Assembly (NCBI GenBank): GCA_032191485.1
Contig: JAVDOI010000007.1
Span: forward strand, 3,879,042 to 3,943,041
Direction: 5' to 3'
DNA length: 64,000 nt
Source: Leptoclinus maculatus
Lineage: Eukaryota > Chordata > Actinopteri > Perciformes > Stichaeidae
Shown: piece after piece, positions 1-11,060 of the stretch
Numbering within the stretch: position 1 is the first letter of the stretch
Layout of the letters: each line of letters begins with the position of its first letter
The notes under the pieces: model-generated
The model's input: the letters and a program-made list of their open reading frames with translations, nothing else
Databases searched by the model: none
Told to the model about the DNA's origin: nothing
Program-made: the position numbers and the translations under genes

Positions 1-560
1 AGCGGTTCGTCGGACGTACAACTAACATCCGGGGTGATCCGGGGACATCCGGGAATGGAGAGGGGGCGGCGTTGATCGTAGCGCATCCGGGAAGAAACGT
101 AGTAGGACCGGGATGAACCGTAGTAAGACCGGGATGAACCGTAGCATAACCGTGTTAATCTGGGATGAAACGGGAGCTAGTTGACGCCCCGGAGCACCCC
201 GGATCGGTTTAATTTACGGCATGTTGTTGTCCTTTCAAATATTTTTGTAAGAGTGATTTTGTCTCTGAAAATCAGGACTATTTATACCCTGACGCTTCAT
301 CCGAGACGCATCCGTGATGCATCCGGGGCGTGTCCGTGGCATATCTGTAGTTGAACCGTGGTCAAACCGTGCTCATCCGGGATAGACCGTGGCCATCCGG
401 GATGAACCAGGCTTGAACAGGGGTGATCCGTAGTAGGACCGTAGTAGAACCGGGAAACATGTCAAATGTGTTGTCATCCGGGACGATTTCCTTCCCGGAT
501 CACCGCGGATCACCCCGGATCTCACCTCTTTTTATCCGAGGTGATCCGGGGACATCCGGC
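1..560. repeat. Degenerate short-period repeat array (ATCCGGGGTGA-type words)
   Basis: Variants of two words, ATCCGGGRTGA and ACCGTAGTAGGA, recur at spacings of roughly 10-12 bases across most of this stretch. They sit mainly in one orientation, but around 485-520 the same word appears on the opposite strand (ATCACCCCGGAT-type). This could be a decayed minisatellite or the subterminal repeat zone of a large DNA transposon whose end lies left of the window. No coding potential is seen. Confidence 0.7.
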
Positions 561-1138
561 TTTCGGTGGAACTGGGGCTTAATGATTTTTTGTCCGCCTG
601 TTTGTGCTCCACAATAATAAAAGTGGCCTTAGCATAATTGGCCCTACAAGTGAGTTTTTTTCAGGCATACATTTTAAAGTCCTTTTTTCTGTCAAGTTGA
701 TCTGGTTCATCTCCACCATTTCCATCATCTGGGGTGGCTCTCAAACATTTAAGAGCCCCTGATTCAGCAGCCGTTTTTAACCTGTTGCTTAGGTAATGAA
801 TAAGTGGCCTTTTTGTAACCGCCTTCTGCCTATTCGCCGCTCTGTTTTTGCCTCCCTTCTCGGTTCTCCGGCGCTCTCTCTCAGTTTACATGAGCTTTTA
901 TCTTTTCATAGTGTTGTTATCAAAGAGTCACGGTCAGATGGAGATCATTAATTTCCTCCTCAAACAAGCCCATTGTCTAATTATGAGCCATCACGGTTAA
1001 TGAGCACAAACATCTTTGTCATAATTCTTTACGAGTGGCTCGTCCTGTCACACACTAACCATCATCCGGATATCAGGGGTACGTACACAGAGGACTAGCG
1101 CGGTAAATAAACCAGGTGGACTGACCATGTCTGAGTCC
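561..1138. other. No recognised gene
   Basis: Mixed-composition sequence. I see no coding pattern, repeat match to the rest of the window or RNA gene here. Confidence 0.5.
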
Positions 1139-1215
1139 ACGCCGCGCTGCTCTGGCAGCAGGGGCTTCTCCTCCGTGAACTGCTGCTCCTTCATCCCTGC
1201 CATCCTGGACAGCAA
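1139..1215 (-). CDS. Candidate host protein exon (unidentified)
   Basis: On the minus strand an open frame reads LLSRMAGMKEQQFTEEKPLL and continues with PEQRGVDSDM. Its codon use is balanced and GC-rich, unlike the surrounding AT-rich DNA. It is preceded by TTGCAG and GATTGCAG, which could be splice acceptors, and followed by ATG|GTCAGT, a plausible donor. The acidic, lysine- and glutamine-rich peptide could be the N-terminal cytoplasmic start of a membrane or scaffold protein, but I do not recognise the protein. A (CA)n tract lies directly upstream in the presumed intron. No partner exon is visible in the window, so if real this is an isolated exon of a long-intron gene. It may equally be a chance open frame. 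Confidence 0.35.
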
Positions 1216-1232
1216 CCTGCAATCACCACTGC

Positions 1233-1233
<1 letters not shown>

Positions 1234-1272
<39 letters not shown>
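1234..1272. repeat. (CA)n microsatellite
   Basis: About 19 uninterrupted CA units. It abuts the candidate exon on its upstream side when read on the minus strand. Confidence 0.97.
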
Positions 1273-1273
<1 letters not shown>

Positions 1274-1767
1274 CTAAGGTTACACTATTATTTCATCAAA
1301 AACTAAATTCATCTGCATTTGCTTCTCTACCAGTGTGTTGCATGATGATGCCATTTCAGTTTCAATTAAATGGAATGAAACAGTCCTTCGAGGAGTAATT
1401 TCACAAATTCACATTGTGAAATTATGGAAGCACTCAGATCGCTGATTAAATGATGTGCTGAACGGGGATAATCTGAGCAGCTGATAGATGAGGAACTGAT
1501 TGGAAACGGAGATGGAATCATGACGGGAAATAGAAACCTGCCCAAATTTATTGGAAGAATTACTGGTAAAAGAAAACGAAAACATACACAGCTACAGTGC
1601 ATATCAGGGTTTCGTTAGAAGTAAAAACTTGACTAGAGGTGAATCTTTTCCAAAACGAAAGATGCTCTGTGGAGTTTTCTTGTAAAGGGACAATGTATGC
1701 GTTGTTTTTATCTTTGAGGTCTAATAAACATGTTGAAGTTAATTTTGTAAAGGCAGTGTATGCATGT
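1273..1767. other. No recognised gene
   Basis: AT-rich sequence without a convincing open frame or repeat match. Confidence 0.5.
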
Positions 1768-1775
1768 AATTAGTG

Positions 1776-3348
1776 CAGTGGTGGGCCGTCAGGGCCAGCT
1801 AAGCCTTCTCTGCTGGCCTAAACAGAATCACAAAGTTATAGCTATTTTATAATTTAATAATTTTTCACAAATACACTACATGTATTAACATTTTTTTCCC
1901 CATTGGCTTATTTTCTCATTGCACAGCTCCTGTCTTCCTCTGTTGCTCTGCTTCCAGCCTGCAGCGCTGCTTCCAGCACAGCTTGTTTTAAGGAGAGCTT
2001 TTATCCAATCAGATTTCACCTCTATGCTGTCTCTATAGAAGAGAGGCCCGAGGCTCTAAGTAGACTTTGCAGATTAAAGTAAATGGGGACGATATTGTTG
2101 ATTGTCATACTCTTCAACCAATCAGATCTTTAGTTTGACATGTTGGGCGTATTCTTTGACGTGCCAGTGGTATCGAGGTAGCCTGCTAAGTACGTCTGCA
2201 TTAACGTGCAGCGCAGCATTAAGTGATTGGTCAGTGGGCCAGTGTGACTTTTGTCAAACAGAAAGCTAGCTAGCAGATTTTAGTATTTAGTAAGAGTTCA
2301 GGTTGAAAGATATGTAAGAAGTTATGACATTGACATGACACTTTTAGCGTTTTGTTTTGTGTAGATTCTTTTTTTTTTACCTAGCTGTGTTTTTTTTAAC
2401 ACTCAATGGCTGAAGGAGGAGGAGAAACCGATTTGGTGGCGGAGTTACTGACAACGCCTTTCTCGAGGAGGACATTACAGGAAAAGCGGGAAATCGTATC
2501 AAAGGGTTGGCTAACCCCACAGCTAGCAGCCTTGACCCAGCAAGTAAAAGGAAAATGTGGCTCCGCCCGCTCAGCTCGGCAGCTTCTTGGCGGGTGCCGA
2601 ACGAGTGCCGCTCGCTTGCCGCTGTTGTGACACCTGACAGACGCTTGCCACAGACTAGCCACACCGGTGCCAGTGCCACAAGGAGGATCTCGGCCTTGCT
2701 GCGTCAAATTTACGCACTGGCATGTTTGGCGGTGACGATCCCAATATCGACTGCCTCTGTCGAGCGGACATTTTCAGCCCTCAAACGCATCAAAACATAT
2801 TCCAGAAACACAACTGGGGAGACCTCTTGCTGGAACTAAAACACATGGATGTACTGTACAACCGCGTCATTGAACTGTTTGTAAACAAAGACAGGAGGAT
2901 GGACTTTGTCTGTAAATAATGAACAGCATTATATTTGTATTATATAGTTAATATCGTTCCCTCTGATGTAAATAATATTTGAATGGCCCGTGCTCTTGAG
3001 TGTGCGGTGTTTTAGTGCCGCAGTGTTGCTGGATTGTTTTGTCATGCTTTGTTGTAAATAAATGTGACTGGTTCTTGTGAGTTTGTTCTTGTCATTGTGT
3101 TAATTACATTGATTTTACTATATGCATTGTCCGTTAATGACGAAGCATCCCGTCATGCGCGTATTCATGTATCTGCACTCTGCAGTTAGTGTGTTTGTAG
3201 GTGTTGAGCTTCATGTAACATTTTATTTCACCTGTCAAATGTTGCAGTGTTATGTGAATATGAGGTGTTTACACGAAACAAACAATAACCCGTAACTGTA
3301 GTAAGACGGCACAGAAGGCCCAAGTAGAAAATGCACGGCCCGCCACTG
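1776..3348 (+). mobile_element. hAT DNA transposon, internally deleted (hAT-A copy 1)
   Basis: The ends are CAGTGGTGGGCCGT on the left and the inverse of CAGTGGCGGGCCGT on the right, a 14-bp terminal inverted repeat with one mismatch. The element is flanked by a perfect 8-bp direct repeat AATTAGTG at 1768-1775 and 3349-3356, the duplication length of hAT transposition. Inside are remnants of the two ends of a transposase gene, so it is a deletion derivative that could move only with transposase supplied in trans. Two more copies lie at 19702 and 49474, giving three different internal deletions of one family. Confidence 0.95.
2406..2919 (+). pseudogene. hAT transposase remnant (N-terminus plus C-terminal dimerisation region)
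   Basis: A frame starting at 2406 opens with MAEGGGETDLVAELL and runs into TPFSRRTLQEKREI before the family sequence is lost after about 45 residues. Further on, in another frame at about 2700-2839, ACLAVTIPISTASVERTFSA matches the C-terminal hAT dimerisation motif. A third frame at 2820-2919 carries ELKHMDVLYNRVIELF and ends MDFVCK-stop. The catalytic middle of the protein is absent and there is at least one frameshift near 2820. The copy at 20224 retains a longer N-terminus (to about residue 95), with Cys residues suggestive of the zinc-finger-MYM/TTF-type domain found at the start of many vertebrate hAT proteins. The protein would bind the element ends and catalyse cut-and-paste transposition; this copy cannot. 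Confidence 0.85.
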
Positions 3349-3356
3349 AATTAGTG

Positions 3357-5735
3357 TATAACACATGGAAAACTGGCACATGCTAAAGTGATGCTAGAGT
3401 GGTATATAGAGTGCCATAGTTTTGACAAGTGGGGCCACTGACCGAGGGTTGGTATATGATGAGTTGGAAGTGGGATTGTTTGGTCCATAGCTCTACTACA
3501 GGTTAAAAAAACTTCACAGTGTACCATTACTTGTGCTGGAATTTGTACATTGTGTACAGTACAGTGAGTAAAACAGCACAGTGTATTGTGTTCCTGTACT
3601 CCTGACGACAGTTTGATCCACCTAACAAGGAGAGGCTAATGCTGGACAGATTGTACTTCAAACTGGCCTTTTATGTTTGAGGGCACACACACCAGCCATA
3701 AAACACAGGACACAAATACATTGTGACACATCAGCACACACAGAGCTGGGTTAGTACAATAACACTGCTACAGTACACGATCACATCAGTCTGCCAACAC
3801 TGGAGCGCAGAAGAACACTTTAAATATAGTTTCTATTGACACTACATCACCTAACTGGTACTGCCATGTTAAAAGTGGCAGATTGGTCAGATTTACAGTT
3901 GTTGTTGTTTTTTTCATTAAATAACACTCTCTACGTTTCCTAATTTAATGTGAAGTTAGATAGACGGATATAGCTGATGATGTAACTGACCCAAGTCTGT
4001 AAGGGCCTACGACGTCTTTAACGAATCAACACACCTCACTGTCTTTTCCCTCTCCGTCTCGCTCCACCTTTTCTCTCTCTCCAACCTCATTTGCCCTCTA
4101 ATGTTGTCTCTCTCCTCTCTCATGGCAGTCGTTCAGCACAATCTGTGTTATCTGACACCCAAAAGAGACAAAGCCCAGATGCCAGTGAGAGGTGCTCCCA
4201 GCTGACGAAGTGTGTGTTTGTGTGAGTGTCGGAGCCACTACTTACAAAAAAAATCCACCCTAAGAAAAAAAAAAAATGTTTGTGTGTTTGAACTTGGTAA
4301 CATACATTGTCCTCTCGACATGAAGGAGATCAAACCAGACCAGATCAGATGAGGTGTAGATACACTGATTCATTACACATTACAGTCATTTTAAAATGTG
4401 TCTGTGGATTGTCTTCGTCTGAGGAGGCATGCACAGACAAAATATCAGAAACAACTGTAATGTGAGATCTCAACCAGATCTCCAACAAATAACACCAAAC
4501 ATTCAAACTTGTTTTTCTCCTCTCCTCTCTCCTTCTCTTTCCCCTCTCCTTAACCTACTCCCTTTGCTCGCTCCCTCCCATTGTGACCAGTTCATCAAAC
4601 GGTTGAGTGTGACCTTTCTGAGGCCGCTGGAATGGAGCCACGACGATATGAGAGCAGAGACAAAACAACACCACCTCTCTTCTTCCTGCTCCCTCACTTT
4701 ATAGCTACCCGTCTGCTGTTTTTCTCGGAAAGTCACCACTTCACAAATGCTTTATCTACTTACAAAATAACAAATGTTTATTTCAGTCAAATGTTTCATT
4801 ATTCTCTATTTCGGGTTGAAATTACAAACACATTACAACTTGCAAACAATCCATTTAAATTTTCCAGTAAAATAAAGTAGTATTGCAAAAATAACAAGTT
4901 GACCGAACTGAATTCACTAACTGGGTTAGTTACTGTTGCTATGCCTGTCAAGCTTTCTGTTTTGTGCATCACTATAATATAAAAACCATCCCCAGTGGAA
5001 ATTATGCTCTTGGCTGTATATAGTTTATTCTATGGATAAAACCCCACACACTTATATCCAATGAGAGTGCACTCTTGTGACTGACTGACGTAGTTGGAAA
5101 CTGGAGCCTCCAGACTGTCGGGGAGATCAACCCAACATTCATCAGACGAGTCTGTGAACTCACTAAAGCTGGATATGAAAAACAAGAACTGGATGATTAA
5201 CACCAGCAGTCACAGCCAGAGTGGCTGTAGAGACGAAGAAAAGACTGCCACCTACACACACTCAAACTTCATTCAGAGATTATCCAAAGAAAATGCCGCC
5301 CACATTCTTTAAGACAGCACAGCAATGAGCATGAAAGATTCAAAATAATTGAAAAAAACAAGGATCCTAAAGGATTACCTCCTCATCCTTATTTCACCTC
5401 CATAAATCATTGATTCTTCTCTCCTTGGATTTCTTACATAACCCCTTCCATTGCTATATAATTTTGCCTCTAGAACCATCTGTATCCATCATGCTGGATT
5501 TTCTCAAAATTTGCATTACTTTCGGAAAATGTTCTCCCCTAAAGCTTGCGTGTTTATTGATCCAGCAGCTCAAGAGTTCACAAGCTTCACATTAAAGAAT
5601 CCTCGGCTCTGATTGGTTGTCTTCTTTAGGGCGCGGCGGAATCTTTTGAATCCCTTTAAGAGCACCATGAGGAGGCAGAGGAACCTGACGTTTGTCGTGT
5701 ACGGCTGTCAAATATGACAGTTACCACAGTTACCA
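3357..5735. other. No recognised gene; pyrimidine-rich patches
   Basis: About 2.4 kb without a convincing coding region. Pyrimidine-rich tracts lie at about 4030-4130 and 4500-4590. The short open frames here are low-complexity translations of such tracts. Confidence 0.5.
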
Positions 5736-5739
5736 TCTG

Positions 5740-6150
5740 TAGCTTTAAGGTCAACAGATGAATGCTATTTCAATATTCACTCTCCTTTTAGTTCTGTTTT
5801 GGTCTCCACCACCTCCTGAGGGTAATATCTGGCTCTTTAGCTGCTAAATGCTCCAACATGTTCACTTGCTAGTTGATAACTGTCTGTCTGTTATTTGGTG
5901 TTGAGCAGGTAGTGTACTGTGAGTCTATCAGAGCTTGTTTTTTACTGAAATTGGATGTTGGAGGGAGTTGATGAGAACAGAATTAGGAAGATGTAAAACC
6001 AAAACAAAGAGCTAAAAGAGGCTAAAACGCTCAATGCACAGTTGGGTGACAATTGTCTGTAGATTCGAACAATCCTTTTGACGTGATTTGTAATAATTTG
6101 ATACAAGGTTAACATAAAACACAATAACTAGTGCAGTTTTAAGGTTGGGA
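5740..6150 (+). repeat. Dispersed repeat (TTTTAGTTCTGTTTT family)
   Basis: Contains a motif block (CTCCTTTTAGTTCTGTTTTG, CTCCACCACCTCCTGAGG, TGTACTGTGAGTCTATCAGA, then AGAGCTAAAAGAGGCTAAAA) that recurs in part at about 18900-19235, 42030-42190 and 51605-51660. It ends with a TAGTGCAGTTTTAA-type sequence similar to the end of the 19-kb copy. Probably a non-autonomous mobile element; class not determined and no clear target duplication seen. Confidence 0.55.
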
Positions 6151-7062
6151 GTTAAAACATTGCCGACTTTACAAATAATAAATAGCCACTCGGTGGAGGT
6201 AAGAGAATACATGTGTTGTACTTCTCTAACTCTCTGTCTCTGCTTCTTTTTGTTTCTCTGCTTTCCCAAATTTGTCACCACTGTTTGACAATTTATTTTT
6301 TTCCAAACTCTTTTCTCTATGTAACATTCTTCTCTGTCATTCAGCATCTCGTCCCTTGTTCTAGCTGTCTTTTGACATTGGTCTTTGTGTCCCCTCTGAC
6401 CCTCTCTGTCACTCTCAATTCTCTCACTCTTACCTCATCTCATCCTCCCATCTTTTATCCTCATTTCACCCCGTCTCATCCCTCTCTTGCTCACATCTCG
6501 ATTCACTCTGACATGCTTATGTAAGACAGCTGGTTGGGAAATCAATTAACATTGCATTACACCGGCTATATTTGGCCCTGCTGCCGGTGGAAAGATAACG
6601 CTCAGTCCTACTCTGATTTAATGCTTTGTCTAGTGTGTAACTTCTGCACTATCTATCTATAGTGAAAATCGTATTGCTTCTTTTTAAAAGATGTTGATAC
6701 ATGTAGTTTAGAATGTGTATGTTATTGTATGTCTCCTGTTAGTGTCTACAAAGTGCGTGAATTCCTGGTCTTTTAAATATGGTCAATTTGATAGTTTAGT
6801 CTGTTCAACACTTTGCTCTGCAGCAAAAAGTCTCAACAATTACTGGGTAAGAGCATTTATTGTCCCGGGAGGATGATTCCAAAACGTTTTAATAACTGTG
6901 ACCCTTTTTCTTGAAAAGCCTAGCCAGATCCTATAGTTTGCTGGAGTAATGGTCCCTATAAAATAATTCCTTAAAGTTTCCTCAAGCACACCCACCAGGC
7001 CAACATTAAGATAGGAAGATTATAAACTATTGATGCAACACAATCTGGAGATGTCAGAAGAA
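6151..7062. other. No recognised gene; CT-rich tract
   Basis: A pyrimidine-rich stretch spans about 6213-6510 and accounts for the open frame there. The rest is AT-rich without recognisable content. Confidence 0.5.
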
Positions 7063-7363
7063 GTAAATGGTAAATGGACTTGTACTCGAACAGCGCCTTC
7101 CTAGTCTTCTGATCACTCAAAGTCATTTTATACTACATGTCATTCACCCATTCACACCCATTTATTCACTGATGGCAGGGGCTACCATGCAAAGTGCGAC
7201 CTGCCCATCAAAACTAAGGAACATTCATACCCATTCACGCACAGCCCAGTGGGAGTAATTTGGGGTTAGGTTTCTTGACCACGGGCACATTGACATGGAC
7301 TAGCAGAGTCGGAGATCCTCTGATTGAAGGACGACCTGCTCTAGCACTGAGCCACAGTCGGCC
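7063..7363 (-). mobile_element. tRNA-derived SINE, copy 1
   Basis: On the minus strand the right end resembles a tRNA head: GGCCGACTGTGGCTCAGTGC is an A-box-like start, followed about 40 bases later by a diverged B-box region. The body contains words shared by all copies (ACTACATGTCATTCACCCAT, ATTTGGGGTTA, GGCAGGGGCTACCATGCAA), and the tail reads GTAAATGGTAAATGG on the plus strand. Related copies lie at 39095, 51274 and 60687, with a hybrid at 44351. It is non-autonomous and would be transcribed by RNA polymerase III and copied by a LINE. It abuts LINE-A copy 1. Confidence 0.85.
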
Positions 7364-7662
7364 ACAGACGAAGTGGAGGTGTGCAAAGATAAAAGATAGA
7401 AGATTCAAGATGGCACCGCGGACGGCTGCCTCGGTGTGTTGGTGCTCAATGTTTTGTGTTGTTTTTGTTGTAAATACTGTTTTCTGCTGCAATACCCGGA
7501 GCTCTTTCACCAGAGATGAGCTCATAAACATCAGGGCAACAACTCCAGCGGATTTACTTCCAACTTTTCTGTTAACTTCTGTGGAATTACTGGACATTCT
7601 AGTCAAAAGTGCTCTCACGCATACAGTGAAACGCCGTTGGAGAGGGAAACGTTCCGGAGCGC

Positions 7663-8320
7663 TTGTGCGTCTCCGCACATGTGGATCTCGTACACCGCTG
7701 CCGGGCATATTTCTCTCCAACGTTCGCTCACTGTTCAACAAACTGGATGAACTTCAGCTACTGGTGGGGAAAGACAGACAGAGACTTTTCTTCATCCTTT
7801 ATTTTGTGTTTTACTGAGACCTGGCTCTGTGGATCGATACCGGACTCTGCGTTCCAGCTGGCTGCCTTCCAGCTGTTCAGAGCGGACCGCGACACGGAGC
7901 TCTCTGGCAAATCGAAGGGTGGAGGAATCTGTTTCTACTCCAACAGTGGCTGGTGTAACGATGTGACAGTGATTCTCCAACACTGTTTTCCTGAATCTTT
8001 TATCATAAGCTGTAAACCCTTTTACTCCCCCCCGTGAGTTTGCTTCATTCATACTGGTCGGTGCAGAACAGATACTGTGTGTAGAGCGGACCAACCCGGA
8101 CTCTTTAGTTATTGTTCTTGGTGACTTTAACAGAGGAAACCTCAGCCATGAACTCCCTAAATACAGACAGTTTATTAAATGCTCAACAAGAGAGGAGAAC
8201 ATTTTAGACCGCCATTACGCCACAATCAACGGGGCCTATCACGGAGTCCCTCGTGCTGCACTGGGACTCTCTGACCATGTTATGGTCCATCTGATTCCTG
8301 CATACAGGCAGATATTAAAG
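7663..8320 (+). pseudogene. LINE-A copy 1 endonuclease domain (broken)
   Basis: Fragments in more than one frame show endonuclease landmarks: NVRSLFNKLDEL at about 7720, TETWLCGSIPDSAFQ after a frameshift near 7800, KGGGICFYSNSGW near 7920, a GDFNR motif near 8125 and LGLSDHVMVHL near 8268. These match the order in APE-type endonucleases of non-LTR retrotransposons (catalytic Asp and His in GDFN and SDH). The domain would nick target DNA to prime reverse transcription. The frame changes at about 7810 and again at about 8035, so no single protein spans it. Confidence 0.85.
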
Positions 8321-8780
8321 CTCTGAAAATCTGTGGTGAGGAAATTCAAGCAGTGGACCAGTGAAGCCATGGAGACTGTACAGACTGGGATGTTTTCAGG
8401 ACTGCTACAAACAGTCTAGATGAGTACACAGAGGCTGTCATACATCAGCTTCTGTGAGGACAGCTGTGTTCCAACAAGCACCAGGGTGAGTTACAACAAC
8501 GACAAACCCTGGTTTACAGCAGAACTCAGACAGCTAAGGCTGCACAAGATCAGGCATTTAGGAGTGAGGACAAGGACATTTATAAAGAGGCAAAATACAG
8601 GTTTAGTAAGGCGGTGAGAGATGCTGTACTCTGAGAAACTGCAACACCAGCTCTCAGCAAGTGACTCTGCTTCTGTCTGGAGAGGCCTCAGACAGATCAC
8701 CAACTACAAACCCCCCACTCCATGTACGACCTATGCCTGGCAGACAAGCTGAATGAGTTCTACTGTAGATTTGAAAGACA

Positions 8781-9875
8781 ATGGGACAGTCCAGACCCCA
8801 CCCCCCACGGCTCCATCAACCAGCCCCAGACCACCAGGCCCCCCTCCTCCAGCTCAGCAGGGGCTCATGCCTCTGTATCACCCATCCCATCGCCCCCACG
8901 CCCCTCCCCAACAGGCTGTTTAAAAAACAGAACCCCCGCAAAGCAGCCCGCCCGGACTCTGTCTCCCCCTCCACCCTCAAGCATTGTGCTGATCAGCTGT
9001 CGCCGGTGTTTACAGACATCTTCAACACCTCCGTGGAGACATGCCACGTACCAGCCTGCTTCAAGGCCTCCACCATCATCCCCATCCCCAAAAAACCAAG
9101 GATCACGGGACTTAATGACTACAGGCCCGTCGCCCTGACCTTTGTGGTCATGAAGTCTTTTGAACGCCTGGTCCTGTCCCACTTAAAAACCCTCACTGAC
9201 CCACTCCTGGACCCCCTGCAGTTCGCCTACAGAGCCAACAGATCTGTAGACGACGGAGTCAACATGGCCCTTCACATCATCCAGCATCTGGACTCCCCAG
9301 GAGCCTATGCCAGGATCCAGTTTGTAGACTTCAGCTCTGCCTTTAACACCATCACCAGTTCCCCCCAAGGCTGCGTCCTTTCCCCTCTTCTCTTCTCCCT
9401 GTACACCAACAGCTGCACCTCCAGTCACCAGTCCGTCAAGCTCCTGAAGTTTGCGGATGACATCACCCTCATTGGACTCATCTCTGGCAGGGATGAGTCC
9501 GCCTACAGGTGGGAGACTGACCATCTGGTGACCTGGTGCGGTCTGAACACCTTGGAGCTCAATGCTCTAAAGACAGTGGAGATGGTTGTGGATTTCAGGA
9601 AGAACGTAGCCCTACCTGCCCCCATCACCCTGTGTGACTCCCCCGTCGACGCTGTGGAGTCCTTCCGTTTCCTGGGCTCCATCATAACCCAGGAACTCAA
9701 GTGGGAGCTTAACATCAGCTCCATCACCAAGAAGGCTCAGCAGAAGGTGTACTTCCTGAGGCAGCTGAAGAAATTCAACCTGCCAAAGACAATGATGATG
9801 CACTTCTACACAGCCATCATTGAGTCCATCCTCTGCTCCTCCATCACGGTATCATTCGCTCTGCTGAGAGGGTGA
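8781..9875 (+). pseudogene. LINE-A copy 1 reverse transcriptase (internal deletion)
   Basis: An open frame of 364 codons. Residues from about 55 are recognisable: STLKHCADQLSPVFTDIFNT, GLNDYRPVALTFVVMKSFER, FAYRANRSVDDGVN, FVDFSSAFNTI, then SPQGCVLSPLLFSLYTN and the catalytic box LKFADDITLIG. The first ~50 residues are out-of-frame linker and not the true start. Compared with LINE-A copy 2, about 50 residues between FSSAFNTI and SPQGCVLSP are missing, removing the palm segment between the first catalytic Asp region and motif B. The thumb follows (KKAQQKVYFLRQLKKFNLPK). A C-terminal fragment continues in another frame at 9872-10040. The protein would copy LINE RNA at a nicked target, but this copy should be inactive. 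Confidence 0.9.
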
Positions 9876-10060
9876 TTGGCTGCAATCTGCCGTCCCTCCA
9901 GGACTTGTTCGCTTCAAGGACCCTGAATCGAGCAAGAAAGATTGTAGCCGACCCCTCTCACCCTGGAAATAAACTATTTGTGCCCCTTCCATCTGGCAGG
10001 AGGGTGACCTCACGCCACATGAACAGTTTCTTCCCAGTCACAGTCTTCCCTGGCAGTCTG
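9872..10060 (+). pseudogene. LINE-A copy 1 C-terminal tail
   Basis: Frame containing IGCNLPSLQDLFASRTLNRA and DPSHPGNKLFVPLPSGRR, the usual end of this LINE family after the RT thumb. It is out of frame with the RT frame ending at 9875, and part of the intervening segment is missing. Confidence 0.8.
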
Positions 10061-10329
10061 TTTGTTGTGCACTTTATTTTATATTCTTTTATATTCTATT
10101 ATGAATTTTAATGTTTCTATTTCTTGCACTGTGTTGATTGTTTAATGTTATGCACCACACCCACCATGACAAATTCCTTGTATGTACAACATACATTGGC
10201 AATAAACGGTTTCTGATTCTGATTCTGATATTAGTGATTATGAGTAATTGTTTCAGTCTGACTCTGCAACTAAGGGTTTAGGCCCAGTGCCATTGTTCAG
10301 CATCAATGCAGGAAATTATGTGACCAATA

Positions 10330-11060
10330 TCTAGGGGGGTATAAAGTCATGGTGTGGAGGTCGTGATGGTGGATGGGCATCAGATGTTCACACAGGAGAC
10401 CGGAGTTTGCATTGGGTCACAGAGCCACAATTCATATTCACATTTTTATTAACCGTAGCCATAATCTTAACAAAGTGTTTCAGTTGCCTAACCCACCCAA
10501 TCTCACGGGAAGTATAAGTAGCATGACATTTCCGCGTGTCATAATGCATATTAGTTTTTTCACCTGTCATTTTACAATGTGAAACGGTTGAGGCTATGTT
10601 TAGGCAACAAAACTTCGATAACAGTACATTGCTTCATGTCGACCTGGTCATATCATGTATACCCAGTTAACATATACTACTTCTTACAGGAGGATCATAC
10701 GATCTGTTGCGTTAGTGTCCGTTAGTGAGTGTGCACCTCCTTGTCTGTCCACAGCTAATCTTGCATTTCTAAACACATTCTCAAAACAGGCATTTTATTG
10801 TCTGTTTTATACTGTCATTGAATGCCTGCTGACTTCTCACTCACTAGTCTTAACCGTCCCACGGCCTGTAGGGGGCAATAGTGATAACACAGCTGAGTGC
10901 ATTGTCGAACCCCCAGGTGCTACTCTGTGCCCTGAAACACAGTGGGGGAAACAGTCACTCTCAACTCACTTGTAGTGTTTTGGACAGTGTGTTTGGCTAA
11001 CGGCTAACTGTTAATGGAACTTGCAGAACACACATTGCTGAGTACAGCAAGTGAGTGTTG
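10330..11060. repeat. Probable dispersed repeat pieces
   Basis: The segment 10685-10770 (AGGAGGATCATACGATCTGT, TTAGTGAGTGTGCACCTCCT, GTCTGTCCACAGCTAATCTT) closely matches 24229-24310. The sequence at about 10975-11045 resembles 25905-25965. The order of the two blocks is the same in both places, though the distance differs (about 0.3 versus 1.6 kb), suggesting two copies of one interspersed element with different internal content. No coding. Confidence 0.5.

Larger units (their letters stand above)
7403..10229 (+). mobile_element. Non-LTR retrotransposon, near full-span but broken (LINE-A copy 1)
   Basis: Starts with TTCAAGATGGCACCGCGG and ends with AATAAACGG followed by (TTCTGA)n at 10211-10229. 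The order is apurinic-type endonuclease, then reverse transcriptase, on the plus strand. LINE-A copy 2 (45914-48431) has the same 5' start, domain order and TTCTGA tail. The family resembles the CR1/L2/Rex1 group of fish LINEs, but I cannot fix the clade. Numerous frameshifts and stops make it non-autonomous. No clear target duplication was found. Confidence 0.9.
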
